A DNA stretch of 64,000 nt from Coprinopsis marcescibilis. Its lineage: Eukaryota > Basidiomycota > Agaricomycetes > Agaricales > Psathyrellaceae. Made by a program: the position numbers and the translations under genes. The notes beneath the pieces are model-generated. The model was not told the origin of the DNA. It did not search any database and saw only the letters and a program-made list of their open reading frames with translations. Location: the NCBI GenBank assembly GCA_004369085.1, contig ML210165.1:1-64000 (forward strand), read 5' to 3'. Shown here piece after piece: positions 1 through 14,466 of this stretch; the first letter of the stretch is position 1; the number at the start of each line of letters is the position of its first letter.

Positions 1-831
1 GAGGGGGAGGGGGAGGGGGAGGGGGAGGAGGAGGAGGCTGTTGCTGAGGCGGCGGCTGGTGCGGAGGCTGCTCCTGGTGGGGAGGTTGCCAATTCTGGGG
101 CGGCTCCTGAGGCTGGGGTGGTGGCTGCCACTGCTGAGGCGGCTGTTGCTGAGGTGGGGTACCTTGACCTTCAAAATTCCAGACACCGGTCCACAAAATG
201 CCATCACCAGGAACCGGAGGGAAAGCGCGCCAGAGCCCGCGCGTGAGGTCGAGCCCTCCATAAGGGCATCCCATGCACTTCAGGAACAATAACTTCAGCA
301 AAAGGGCCACTTGAAGAAGAAGACGAAAACCCAACTTACCACGTCTCTGATTATACCTCGTTGGGTAACACCCGCATACTCTAAAACGACGGTCTGTCCG
401 CAAACGCTGCCTCCATTGTATTGCTACCAACCATCCGGTTAGATATCGAAGGATTACCTAGCCAGCGCGAACTTACTCCTGGATTCATAGCAACGACCTA
501 TGGCAGTAATGAATGAGGGGATGTTTTGAACCTGGTCGAATGTAACTCACGAAGTCGGTATCTCTAATGTATCCACCACAGGAGCCACTGCAAAGTGAAT
601 GGGTCAGGACTTGCAGTGACTTCAATAGTTAAAACGCCCTTACATGCCCCCCATCGATTCTGGCTCATACCAGGTCCATTTGGAGTTATCGAAACGTCTG
701 TGAAGGGAGATATGTCCTTCAGCGCGTTTTGCGATTTCGACGTGGCGACTGTTCCTAGGGATATGAAGTCCAGCGAGTACATTGAGGGGTATAGCGAGCA
801 TCAACAGGCCCAGGGTATTCAGAAACTGCAT
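1..831 (-). CDS. Secreted double-psi beta-barrel (expansin/RlpA-like) protein with Gln/Pro-rich tail, partial (C-terminus outside window)
   Basis: Probably a secreted cell-wall-associated protein. The start at 831 opens a hydrophobic signal peptide (MQFLNTLGLLMLAIPLNVLA). Exons read on the minus strand: 831-644, 587-551, 497-477, 423-340, then 277 to beyond base 1. Spliced, they give the barrel landmarks RRFDNSKWTWY, GSCGGYIRDTDF, VVAMNP, NGGSVCGQTV and CMGCPYGGLDLTRGLW, that is, the paired cysteines and the CPxCPYGGLDLS-type signature of barwin/RlpA-like domains. A tail rich in PPQQ and then polyproline follows and runs off the window. The 21-nt and 84-nt exons match in length those of the neighbouring paralogue at 2.4-3.7 kb, so the two are a tandem duplication. 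Family knowledge: such proteins lack the expansin-like second domain; enzymatic activity is not established. Domain call firm, function inferred. Confidence 0.8.
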
Positions 832-2425
832 AACTGGTTGAAGAACCGATGGTTAAAGAGCGTATTGTAGTAAGGAATGACTCTGGAAGAAGAAAATGGG
901 TGAGGAACGAGCTTGGGAAACGAAGTTTCACCTACTGACAGGGCAGAAGGAGAGGAGTGTAACGACGTCGCACCAGCGTCGTTCAGACATATATGTTGAA
1001 ATCAATCGTTTCAACACCGTTACGTCCAGCCAGGGACAGGTCTGGGCCAATACTCGCACAAGCTGCGGTTGTACATACAAAGGCCGTAAAGGCCGTCCCA
1101 TGAGGTCCCAACCCATACCCGATTATCCGACATCCATATAAGATCAAGGCAGATTGGTCGCCAAAGTCAGCGGTGTAAGGTGCCTAATTGTTGCCAAGGT
1201 GCACACAGTCAAGGCAAGGCCATATGTCGTCCAGGTTCCATGCCCTAGCCCAGTAAACCAAGAAAGATCCTCGGAGCGCTTCTTACCGTGAGGAAGCATT
1301 GTGCTTTCCAAGCCAATGTTTCGATTACAGCATGACCTTGACAACGGTCCGCAGCAATAGGATTTTAGAGATTTCTCTTGCGGAAGTATCATTTCGTGTC
1401 CTAAGTTCTTTCCGAGCCATGTACGACCGACCACAGTGACTGCCGTCCACGAACTCCAGGTCCATCCCGGTCATGAGACAATCGATACCGGTTTCAGAGC
1501 CAAAGATCCAGAATCGGAAGACGAGGGAGGATATGCGTTGGTAGAACGGAAAGAAGAATCGGAGGTGCTACTCAGCCTCGAGGCACCGAAGCGTGTCCAT
1601 TTACCGGCACCTTCGGCAACTCCCCGGACTTTACGGAAGGAGAGCCAAAACTTGAATCCCTCGGGCCTCTGAAGTCTCAATGCGACGAGTATCATATCAT
1701 ACTTGAGAGAATAACAATTCGTATATAAAAGTACAAAGTAAAGCTACGTGACAAGATTCGACCAAAACACCACTAAGTAGTAAGCCAGTGCAAACTAACT
1801 ATTGAACAAGACTAGTACAAAGGACCAATGAAATACAGTTGAATGATGATAAGTACTACAACTTGGGAACCATATCGATGATGATTGCATGTACAAGGGA
1901 GAAGGAAAGAAATACAAGGTGCTATGTATTACAACAATAAACAGTGAGGATGAATGAAAGCCAACCAGCCTCCGAGTCGATCAGAGGAATGATGGAGGAA
2001 GGACGAACACTATTCTAATAACAGTATTCGCAGCATGGGACGGGTAACGCGGTGTGGGGAGGAGTGAAGCGTGAGTTCTTGAAGGTCGGAGGTGATTCGT
2101 AAATGTGCGTCCTGAACGGTGGACGTTCAACGTCGTGAGGATTCGTCCTTCCATTTGGAATAAGCATTGGGTCTTCTATGGTTTGTCGATGCCGTATATT
2201 TGTAGTCGCCGTCGATGCGATGAGTTATAGTGTGCCTGTTAAAGACGATACTGGCCCCTGCCAGAATAAACACGAGTTCCGGTGGTCCGAGTCCAGCCTT
2301 CAGCGATTGATGAGACGAAGAGAGCAAGATAAAGAGTAAGAGAAAAGAGATGAAAGCGGAATCTTCTATGTTGTTGTTATCGTCCTTTCCGGAGAACGTT
2401 TCTTCTATGCCGGTTATTTATTTTA
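832..2425. other. Spacer between the two barrel genes; no gene recognised
   Basis: Short minus-strand open stretches near 1144-1434 and 1471-1695 can be joined by plausible GT-AG borders, but the product matches no family I know. The rest looks like the 5' flank of the first barrel gene and the 3' flank of the second. Confidence 0.4.
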
Positions 2426-3697
2426 TTATTGGCGGGCCATTGCGTTCACGGCCAGTGCTGCAAGCGCCAGGAATGCCTTGTTCAGTCGGTTCAGAGTTTC
2501 CGCCGAGATTCTATCATCAGGGCTAGGCTGCGGTGCAACCGCCACGGGTGGTGTCAATGTCGACGTCGGCGAAGGAGATCCAGATGGGGAGGGACTACCC
2601 TCGGAAGAGATCGACGTGGGCACGAATGAGACCACGGGTGCCGAAGACGAGGAAGATGTAACCGGTGGTGGCGGCGGCAATGGGCTAGAGGAGGAAGGCG
2701 GCACACGTCTAGGTGTAGAGCGGGACGAAGATGTCGGGGTTGGCGCAGGGGTAGGGAGTCGCGAAGTGGGAGGAGGAGGAGGAGGTCGGGGAGTCGTTGT
2801 AGGGGGAGGAGGAGGAGGAGGAGGTCTACGAGTCGTCGTAGGGGGAGGAGGAGGAGGAGGAGGTCTGCGAGTCGTTGTAGGTGGTGGAGGTGGCGGCGGC
2901 GGAGGAGGCGGAGGTGGAGGTGGTGGTGGTGGAGGTGGTGGTGGGGTTGGAGGACGTGGGGGTGGAGCTCCTCCGCCAAAGTCCCATGATGCCGAGATCA
3001 CGCCGACATCCTGAGACGCAAAAAAGCTGAACAGGCCCCTTGAGAGATCAAGCCCTCCGTACGGACAACCAGGGCACTAAAAATCGCATCAGAAACCAAT
3101 CGCTGCACCACGGCAATGCAACTACTTACAAGATCCATGATAGTCGCGGTAGCCCTTTTTCCGCCAAAAGAGATGGTAACTTGTTGGAAGCAGTGTGCGC
3201 CACCTGCCCATTGCTGTTAAAATGCCAAGAAAGTCAATCATATTGCCTCGACGCGGAGTCGGAGTTTACACTCGGACTCGCCCTAAATTAACGCGAGACG
3301 CTTACCGCGGCATTCAGAGCAACGATCTAATGGATCGCAAAGGTTAACAACAATCGGTAAGCCGACGATGATGGAGTATTAGATACAGTCCTGCACGGGG
3401 TAGAGACATGGTACCCACGAAATCAGAGTTGGTGTTGACCCGTCCGCAGGCACCCAGACCAGCGTCGTAAAAGGTCATCCGGGCGTTGTCGAACCGCTTG
3501 ACGAGCGTATGGGTCTGGCCAGCTTCGTCGCGGAGGGTCAAATTCTGATTGGCAGCGTCTTCGCGGACGACAATAGGCTCAGAAGCATCACGCTCAGCAA
3601 GGACTGCCGGTACAACAGAGCCATAGGCAAGGCCAGCCAAGCGAAGGAGCAATATCGCGCTAGCAGACAAAGGCAAGGAGGGCAGGGAGAACAGCAT
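2426..3697 (-). CDS. Secreted double-psi beta-barrel (expansin/RlpA-like) protein with long polyproline tail
   Basis: Four exons on the minus strand: 3697-3419, 3326-3306 (7 codons), 3213-3130 (28 codons), 3076-2426; about 344 residues. The start at 3697 (MLFSLPSLPLSASA) gives a clean signal peptide; an upstream in-frame ATG at 3775 would precede it with a less typical leader. Barrel landmarks in order: VKRFDNARMTFYD, GACGRVNTNSDFIVALN, QWAGGAHC, ATIMDLCPGCPYGGLDLSRG, then a WDFGGG strand end. The remaining ~190 residues are a polyproline/TTTRRP repeat tail, then a Ser-rich part and a hydrophobic C-terminus (ALAALAVNA). That hydrophobic end, after a Ser-rich stretch, could be a GPI-anchor signal (inference). 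The G-rich plus strand here is the complement of the proline codons. Tandem paralogue of the gene at 1-831. Confidence 0.85.
2770..2985 (-). repeat. Proline-codon low-complexity tract with repeated TTTRRP units
   Basis: On the plus strand this is GGA/GGT/GGC triplets, interrupted by three copies of a short unit that encodes TTTRRP or TTTPRP on the minus strand. It lies inside the barrel-protein tail and is likely to vary in length between strains. Confidence 0.8.
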
Positions 3698-3775
3698 GGC
3701 GACCAGATTCCAGGGAGGGCAAAGGAAAATTGCAGGGAACCCAGAAACCAGAAGACGGGGGAATCTAAAGCACAC

Positions 3776-5043
3776 AAGAACCGCGCCTTTTAAATCTTTT
3801 TGGGCGCAGGCTGAGGATTCCAGAGACTTGATTTAGGTTCTAGGATTCTGCACTGATTCGGACCTGAGCCGACTCTGCGAACACGCGTTTTCCCGCCCGT
3901 TGTCAGTGTGGCGACCAATCTAAGCGTTTGGGGCACAGGGCAGACGTCAAATGTGATGCAAGACGAGATCCATCTTTGCCTGTATTTGCTCTTGATTTGC
4001 CAGAAAATAATAAAAAGCGAGGGTGAGATGAGTAAAACGTGTTGGGGGCGAGGTCCTGATGGATCACACAGTAAATTTTAATGCAGGTCCAAGGGTCCAG
4101 GGTATTTGCCATTCCAGGGCGTGAACAGCAATTGCGGAGAGCATGGAGACGGAGAATTACTTGGATAATCATTCCGGGAAATGCCATAAATCTGGTGCGC
4201 TGAGTCTCGAAGATGTCGCACTGTCCGGAAGTCGAAGAACAATATCGAGGGTGTTCTTTAGGTAACGCCGCTCAGAAATAGCACACCAGGACCCGAGAAA
4301 TCCGAAACATCCGACTGGCTGCTGGCAACTGCTTTCGCGACGGTTTTTGTTCCAGTTGTGAGGATACAAGCTATAAGAGGCTGTTGCATGGAAACCAAGC
4401 CATGAGCGCCGAGGTTTGAGTACTGTTGCTGCCAGAAAAGACGTGGACCCCAGAATGAACGTAGAGCTCGACTGTCGTGCACACGATGTGGCGGAAAGGG
4501 AGGCCGCGTCACGCTCCTCGTCATGAATGACAGCGACGAAAACAAAGAAGAAAGAATATAATGGCAAAACCCATGCCTGAGTCAGAACTCTAACTCTGAC
4601 AGAATGTCCGTCTTACAGAGTCCGTCAACGTGACTGGTCCAATTTGGGACCTAGAAAAGTCCCTGCCCCAAGGTCCCAAGGTCCACGCACAGTCCACGTT
4701 GGACTCCGTCAAGGTCCGTCCACGAATCCCGAGGAAACAGAGCCTCGAGCCTCGTTGAATAGCCACCGACAACATATTCGTATGAACTTTCAGGCTTCAA
4801 CCTCCAAGTCACAAGTGAAAAGTGTCAAAAAAGAAAGACCTCGTGTGCGGCCGCCCAACCAATAGAACAAATTATTCCCCACCTTGTACTGCGTTCCTGA
4901 TCCCATTGCAAACGCATGCTTGGGAAAAAAGGCGCAGATTAAAACATGCAAATTAATAATACGAGGGACTAAGAGAGCCGTCCAGCACACTATTGTATGT
5001 AGTAAGTTACCATTTGGAACCCCAAACCAGAACAGACTGCGTC
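3776..5043. other. Intergenic region; no gene recognised
   Basis: Overlapping minus-strand ORFs up to 132 codons lie at 3903-4567 but show no family motif or convincing exon pattern. The segment holds the 5' flank of the second barrel gene and the 3' flank of the calcium pump. Confidence 0.4.
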
Positions 5044-8724
<3,681 letters not shown>

Positions 8725-9242
8725 CTATAAGAGTCTACGGTCGTGAACCAACAGTCAAGCTGGCGTATATACGACTTTCTAGTAGAATATGAGAGGAAAT
8801 GAAGAAGGTAGAAATGGGAAACTTTTGAGGATGATGACTATGCCACCCCGCGTTGGCTGTATGGTCCACGTGCAAAGTGTGACGTGGCGTCGTCGGCGCT
8901 TCCATCGCCATTTGGCTTGGCTGGCGAAACATGAAACTGGCGGACAATTCTGGGGTCAAAACATGAAGAGTTCATAGAAATAGCATTAGACTCATGGATT
9001 TCACAAAGAAACAGAAGTAAAGAAGTATTAGGTCTGGAATATTGGGTCACACTTGTCAGGGCAGATGACGCCACCGCGGCCCAAACAAAAGAAAACAACA
9101 AGTATTGACTCGGCGTTTCTCAATACTTATCTGAGTCCCTTATTGGTCTTGTACCGTCCTTGTCGTCGTCGTCGTTCGCGTTCAGCAGCCTAGTTTCCAC
9201 AACAGAGCACCGCTCTCCGCCCCCTCCTCGTCGTCGCCAGCA
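8725..9242. promoter_or_regulatory. Shared divergent promoter region (calcium pump / SIP5 homolog)
   Basis: A 518-bp gap between two oppositely directed start codons. A pyrimidine-rich stretch lies just upstream of the SIP5 start, typical of basidiomycete leaders. No specific regulatory motif was identified. Confidence 0.5.
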
Positions 9243-11157
9243 ATGGGCAACTCCTCGTCTTCCGCAGGCCGCCATCAAGAGGACACCGTAGATTATGGCG
9301 CCCTCGTTCCCCAGGGCGTATACACCGGTCCACGCGATTGGAACCAGCCCATAGTCTCCCAGCTTATCGCCGCACGAAAGCTAGCACCCTTCTATCGCCC
9401 TCTTGAGGAATATGAAAGCACTTGGGATGACGACCAGATCTTGGCCGCAAGAAAGGAGTTTCCAGAACCAACAGGAGAGAATCCCGATAACTCTACTCGT
9501 GTGGAAGCTGCAGGCCCGTCGTCTTCCCATCATAGCTCCAAGTCGAGTAGTGGCAAGAGGCCAAACGTCGGCAAGGAATTCAGGCCAGAGGCAGCTATCT
9601 ATCGCGGTGCAGTGGAATGTCCCATCTGCTTCTTGGTAAGTCTCTCGCTTAATTTCCAACCGTATTCGCTAATTTAACCACAACTATTGCAGTACTATCC
9701 TCAAAACATCAACCACTCTCGATGTTGCGACCAGGCCATCTGTACAGAATGCTTTGTTCAGATAAAACGCGCTGAGCCAACTACGACTCATATCGTTTCA
9801 GAACCTGCAGCTTGTCCTTACTGTGTTCAAGACAACTTTGGGATCGTGTACAGCGCCCCTCCTTGGCGAGCTGGTATCGGTAGTGAAGGCTGCGTGAGTC
9901 ATGCATGTATTCTCCGTTACGGCGCCAATTGCTGATAACTTGGCTCCATAGAACCCGATTACACCTGCAGAAGCAACCCGACAAGTCGAGCAAGCCAACC
10001 TACCAACACACAAGAGGCGACAGAAAAGCTATAGTGCCGATAGTCCTGAGGTTGTTACCACTGGTAATGCTGGCATTCGTTTGCATAATACGCTCGGCTG
10101 ATGAGCGCCATAGATCAAATCAGGCCAGATTGGGAGGCGAAATTGGCTGCGGTTAGGGCAGCTGTTCAACGGCGTGCTAACAGGCGTATTATTATGCGTC
10201 AAGTGGGAGACAGATTGATTCCTGTCGGTATAGGAAGGATCCAGACACCGGAAGAAGCTGCTGCTGAGGCTGCTAATGGTGGCAGCAGACGACGCCGCCA
10301 CCACAACCCTCCCCCGAATGGAGAGTATGCGCAATATATGGGCATGTCAGGGCAGGACTTGGAAGAGGTAAGAACGGACGACCGTGTCTCTATAAGGCTT
10401 CAAATGCCGTTGTTCTCAAGGGGTAGTATTTACTAACTCAATCTTTTTGCGTGTATAGTTGATGCTCATGGAAGCAATGAGGCTGTCGATGATCGATCAT
10501 GAAGAACATCAAAAGAAGGAAGCAGATGAGAAGAGGAAGAAAGAGGCTACTGGCGCTGAAGCTCCGAGTGATGCGTCCGGGGAGCTTCATGCAGGAAGCA
10601 GTTCTCAATCAGCCTCAACATCGCAGACGACATCGCAGACACCGAATTCCTCCATTTCTCGAACAACAGAACCCTCTACATTTCCAGCACCAAGGTCACC
10701 GCCCCCCTTCAGCACCCTCAACGCCGCCTTCTTGACTTCTGGGACTGCCTCTGCCTTTCTCAATTCCCAACTTCCCTCGACATCCAGCTCTACGACTCCA
10801 GGACAAACACCTGCAGTGGCAACGACATCTAACGATGAAGTACCCACTGTTGCTGCCTCTTCTGTTGCCTCGTCTCCTGCCTTGAATGGCGAACTCCATT
10901 CCCCTTTATCGGTTTCTTCTTCCAGTGCCACGAGCGTTGATCCGTCTCTTTCTGGGCTTGTTACCTATTCCACTTTACCTTCGTCTCCAGAACCTGGCGG
11001 TACTCCTTTGCTTGGTGCAGCTAATGGAAACAATGTCAATCCCTCTTCATTAGATAGTAGCTCTGCTGCTGATTCCAGGTGAGATATACTCCACAACCAC
11101 ACTGAGTCTGGATAATCTAACAGCAGCTCCTCGGGTTGTAGTCCATCTACTAATTGA
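9243..11157 (+). CDS. SIP5: SIP5-like protein with RING-like zinc-binding motif
   Basis: Homolog of yeast Sip5, a Snf1/Reg1-interacting protein of poorly known function. Six exons: 9243-9635, 9693-9893, 9952-10063, 10114-10367, 10459-11078, 11124-11157; all phases agree and give 537 residues. N-terminal MGNSSS is a possible N-myristoylation site. The family signature is [20 protein letters not shown] followed by [11 protein letters not shown] and CPYC, eight Cys/His ligands in RING-like spacing. It continues with the conserved [17 protein letters not shown] block and DRLIPVG. After an acidic/basic helix ([18 protein letters not shown]) the C-terminus is Ser/Thr/Pro-rich and disordered. The last 34-nt exon adds [11 protein letters not shown]; without that splice the protein would stop at 11082. 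A role in glucose signalling is inferred from the yeast name only. Confidence 0.88.
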
Positions 11158-14100
11158 TTATATGCGCCCCACTACTTGCATTGGGTTCCTGACCCCTCAT
11201 GACCTCGCCCTGGGGCCATTACCACCAACAACTCAGTGCTAATTGGTCTGGTATTGACCCTATATCCTGTAGGATTGCAACTTTAAACATACTCGGCGTT
11301 TATACTGCAAGAGTATCTCCGATTCACTACACCGCCCAGGTGAATTCATCTTGACACCATTTCACTGTGACGCTCGAATCCTTCAATGACTCTCCCAACG
11401 CTCCTTTCCACCACACACCGGCCTGGCTCTTCTCCCAATGTCCCACCTGATGACGACGATGATGACGATGATTTGTAGCATATCTACTAGACCACCACTT
11501 TTTTCTTATCCTCCCCCTCTCACCTCTCCCTTCATTGCAACCAACCCTCTTGGCCCACTCCACGCGCTTTCTTCGCCTTCAAGATGAATGTGTTCACTAC
11601 TACCGTATTCCATTTGCTATTCGCTCCAACCTGTGACCTTGTATTGAATGACTGGCCTTTCACTGCCAGCACTACCCAAGACTCTCTACTCTCTCCCCTT
11701 CCTTGTTGGCCGCCACCATTATTTCGCAGTGCAGCAATCACTTGTGCCCTCCCTTTCTTGTGGGTGCTTTCCCTTCCCCTTCTTATAATTATTCACTAGC
11801 GTGTATTACTACCATTGCGCCAGGCATCTACGATGTAATTCTTCCTTTGTGGTTGAACCCTTTTTGTCTTGGTCTTGCATCCGTACCTCCACACGACGGG
11901 GAGACTGTAGGCCCTCCGATTTTGTTATGATCTCGCCATAGACGTACCATCACTCAGCGGCCAACGGTACTCATGCCTGCAAAGAGGTCGGGCAATTTCA
12001 TGGCCACAGTCGTCTACATTTGCAATCAACCCCATTCACTTCCTGTCCCCCCAAGAAGCAATCTGAAGCAACTGGGGTGCTGGCCTCGTGCATGGAAACT
12101 CACTTGGAACCCTGGGGAAGAGGCTCGAATCCTGATAGCAGACGGGCGTATTGGACCGCGCCACCGGCTTGTCAACTCCTAAAGACACCCTCTTTGCCGG
12201 CTGTCCACTGCCGCTGATTTCGCATCTTTCGGAGAGGCCACCCCCCGAGTGCTGCTAGAGGCAATTTCTCCCTGATGCTTCATCTTGATTTCCCCGGAAT
12301 ATGTTCAACTTCGACTTGAAGATGATTACTAGTACCACCGTGCGAGCTCGATCAATGGGATGAGAGCAGATGAGCCAAGAATATGGTGGCCGGCCTTGAC
12401 ACTAGCTGGTTCTTACTGCGGATTATGATTTTCCGCGTCTTTCGTGCTTTCGTGCGAGACACTGGCAGCACAGACTCGTGGTGTATTGCTGCACCTGATC
12501 CTGGTCGTCTTCATCACTGAAACGGGGTGATCTCGCCGCGAAAGCATCATCCATACGCATACACACCTTCTATGTACACCGTTACAGAACGTTACATACA
12601 GCCTCATAATCCGCCTCGCGACATCTGATGCAGCTGTAGAAGACCGAGACATCTTACAGACGCGGCAAAGTCGGGGTTTGGGATGACGACAAGCGCATAA
12701 TATCACCATTGATATTCATATTAGGATGAAAACCATGGTCAGTGATCGTTATTATAACACGACGACTGAAGTTAACGTACAGGCAAGTTGCGTACAGATA
12801 CGTGTTCGCTGCTGTTTGTTTTGTAAGTGAGCACTACAGCACATTTCCCGATTTCCCGATTCCGCTGGTTTTCCGATGTCATATGAGGGAGGTACGTGAA
12901 AGCGCATGGAGAGGCATCAACCGGGATGGATGGAAACCCTCGCTCTATGCCATTACTTACGGCCCAATAACGTGGTTCTTCGCACAGAGACGGCGCAGAC
13001 ACTGGCAAGCACTAAAACCACGTCCGTAGCCTGTAGAACTAGAAGAACCACCGGACAGTGAAACACATCGGCAATGCCGCCGCAGACAGAATCCATCTAA
13101 AGCCATGCGTCCTACCCAATGAAGCGCACAACTTTTGATACTTGCGAACGGTCAGCATGGCAGTCGGTCGCACGACGGTGACGACACCGGGACGGACGCG
13201 TGCATCCAGTGCAAATATGTATGAGCAAACGCACGCCGAGTTGGTAAGGCAATTTAGCCTGCTGATGGTTCACCAATCAAGTAGCTAAGTGTGCACTGCG
13301 CATCAGCACCAGCCTCTCCCGTCTCCGCCCAACCCGACTCGGTAGTAAGCACTAATAACCCATTTTATCCTCTGTGAAATTTCTGGCTCCGGGTGGTCAT
13401 GATCATTGGCGACAGAGCATGATTGGGAAGCAATACGAATTCTGTTGGGAGTAGTCATACATACACACGACGTACATAGAAATTCCAGACGATCTGGTGA
13501 CTCACCCTACTTAATACTAGTGGTTAATATCACCAGAACGGTGAGTCAGACCCAAGCTAACGCATTGGAGCCAAAGGTTCTCCCGAGTCTCAAGTACAGC
13601 ATTGGGCGCTTGAGGGTCCTTCTAAACGAAACGGCGTAATACGAGTCGAAGATGCAAACCGTGACATACCTTCTCCCCCACGATACACCCGAAAACCGAG
13701 ATCCAAGGTCCGCAACAGCCGCATCTACATCTAACCCAAACCCAAGATGATCAATCACCGGCCAGATACACGCAAGTGTCGTATGAAGCGTTGTATGCAA
13801 GCAAGAGGTTAAACCAAGATGGCAAAAAGCAAGGCGAGTCATGTGTCCTGCGATGTCCCCATTCGAGCGCTTACAGACACCCTTGTCCCAAACAAACGGT
13901 GTCCAAGAAGCTTCCCGTTTTACGGAATCCAACCTTCAACTGACACTCGTGGTTTAGACCGTGGAGTAAATCCCATAACAAGCCAACCTGGAAAGCATAC
14001 ACCCGGAGGGGCCCGAGGCGTGTTTTAGTAATTGTAACGTGAACCAACTTGAATTGCGTGGCGACTGCGACCCCAGTGATAATACTGTCGGTCCGCAATG

Positions 14101-14466
14101 CAAGCGCCAGATCTATGGTTTCTACTAATCAGCACAGGTGAAGGAGGTGTGAAGGATGTGAAGACTCACCAGAAAATAGACTGTACATGGAGTCGATGCT
14201 GTAGAGTAGATACCTGCCCTATTCACCCGACCATCTGATACCACAAGATAGCCGGGAAAACTCGCCATCTATCATAACAACCCTAAATGCAAAGATGGCT
14301 CTAAACAAATAATACATTGAATGATAGTCTGGAGTAGCAATGGTGTAAGATGAATTTTTCTTTCCAAAAATAAACGAGGAATCATAGGCCTTGACCCAAT
14401 ACGCCACCAGTCAACTGGCTGCGGTAGCATCAATAGAACCACATCCCAATCTTCAGCATACACCAT
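11158..14466. other. Gene-poor region; no gene recognised
   Basis: Contains the SIP5 3' flank and several ORFs under 130 codons on both strands (for example 12742-13029 plus, 13546-13932 and 13871-14098 minus). None has a recognisable motif or a run of exons in compatible phase. A membrane-protein gene at 13.5-14.1 kb on the minus strand cannot be excluded. Confidence 0.4.

Noticed and set aside
1..35. GGGGGA tandem units as a CRISPR-like or telomeric array
   Set aside because: They are proline codons (CCC/CCT) of the partial barrel gene on the minus strand.
2429..3014. Long glycine-rich ORF on the plus strand
   Set aside because: It is the complement of the polyproline tail of the minus-strand barrel gene and has no gene features.
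3903..4567. Overlapping ORFs of 94-132 codons on the minus strand
   Set aside because: No motif, no splice-consistent chain, and two frames open at once; chance ORFs are more likely.
13546..14098. Possible multi-exon membrane-protein gene on the minus strand
   Set aside because: Hydrophobic stretches are short and I could not connect the frames with good splice sites.
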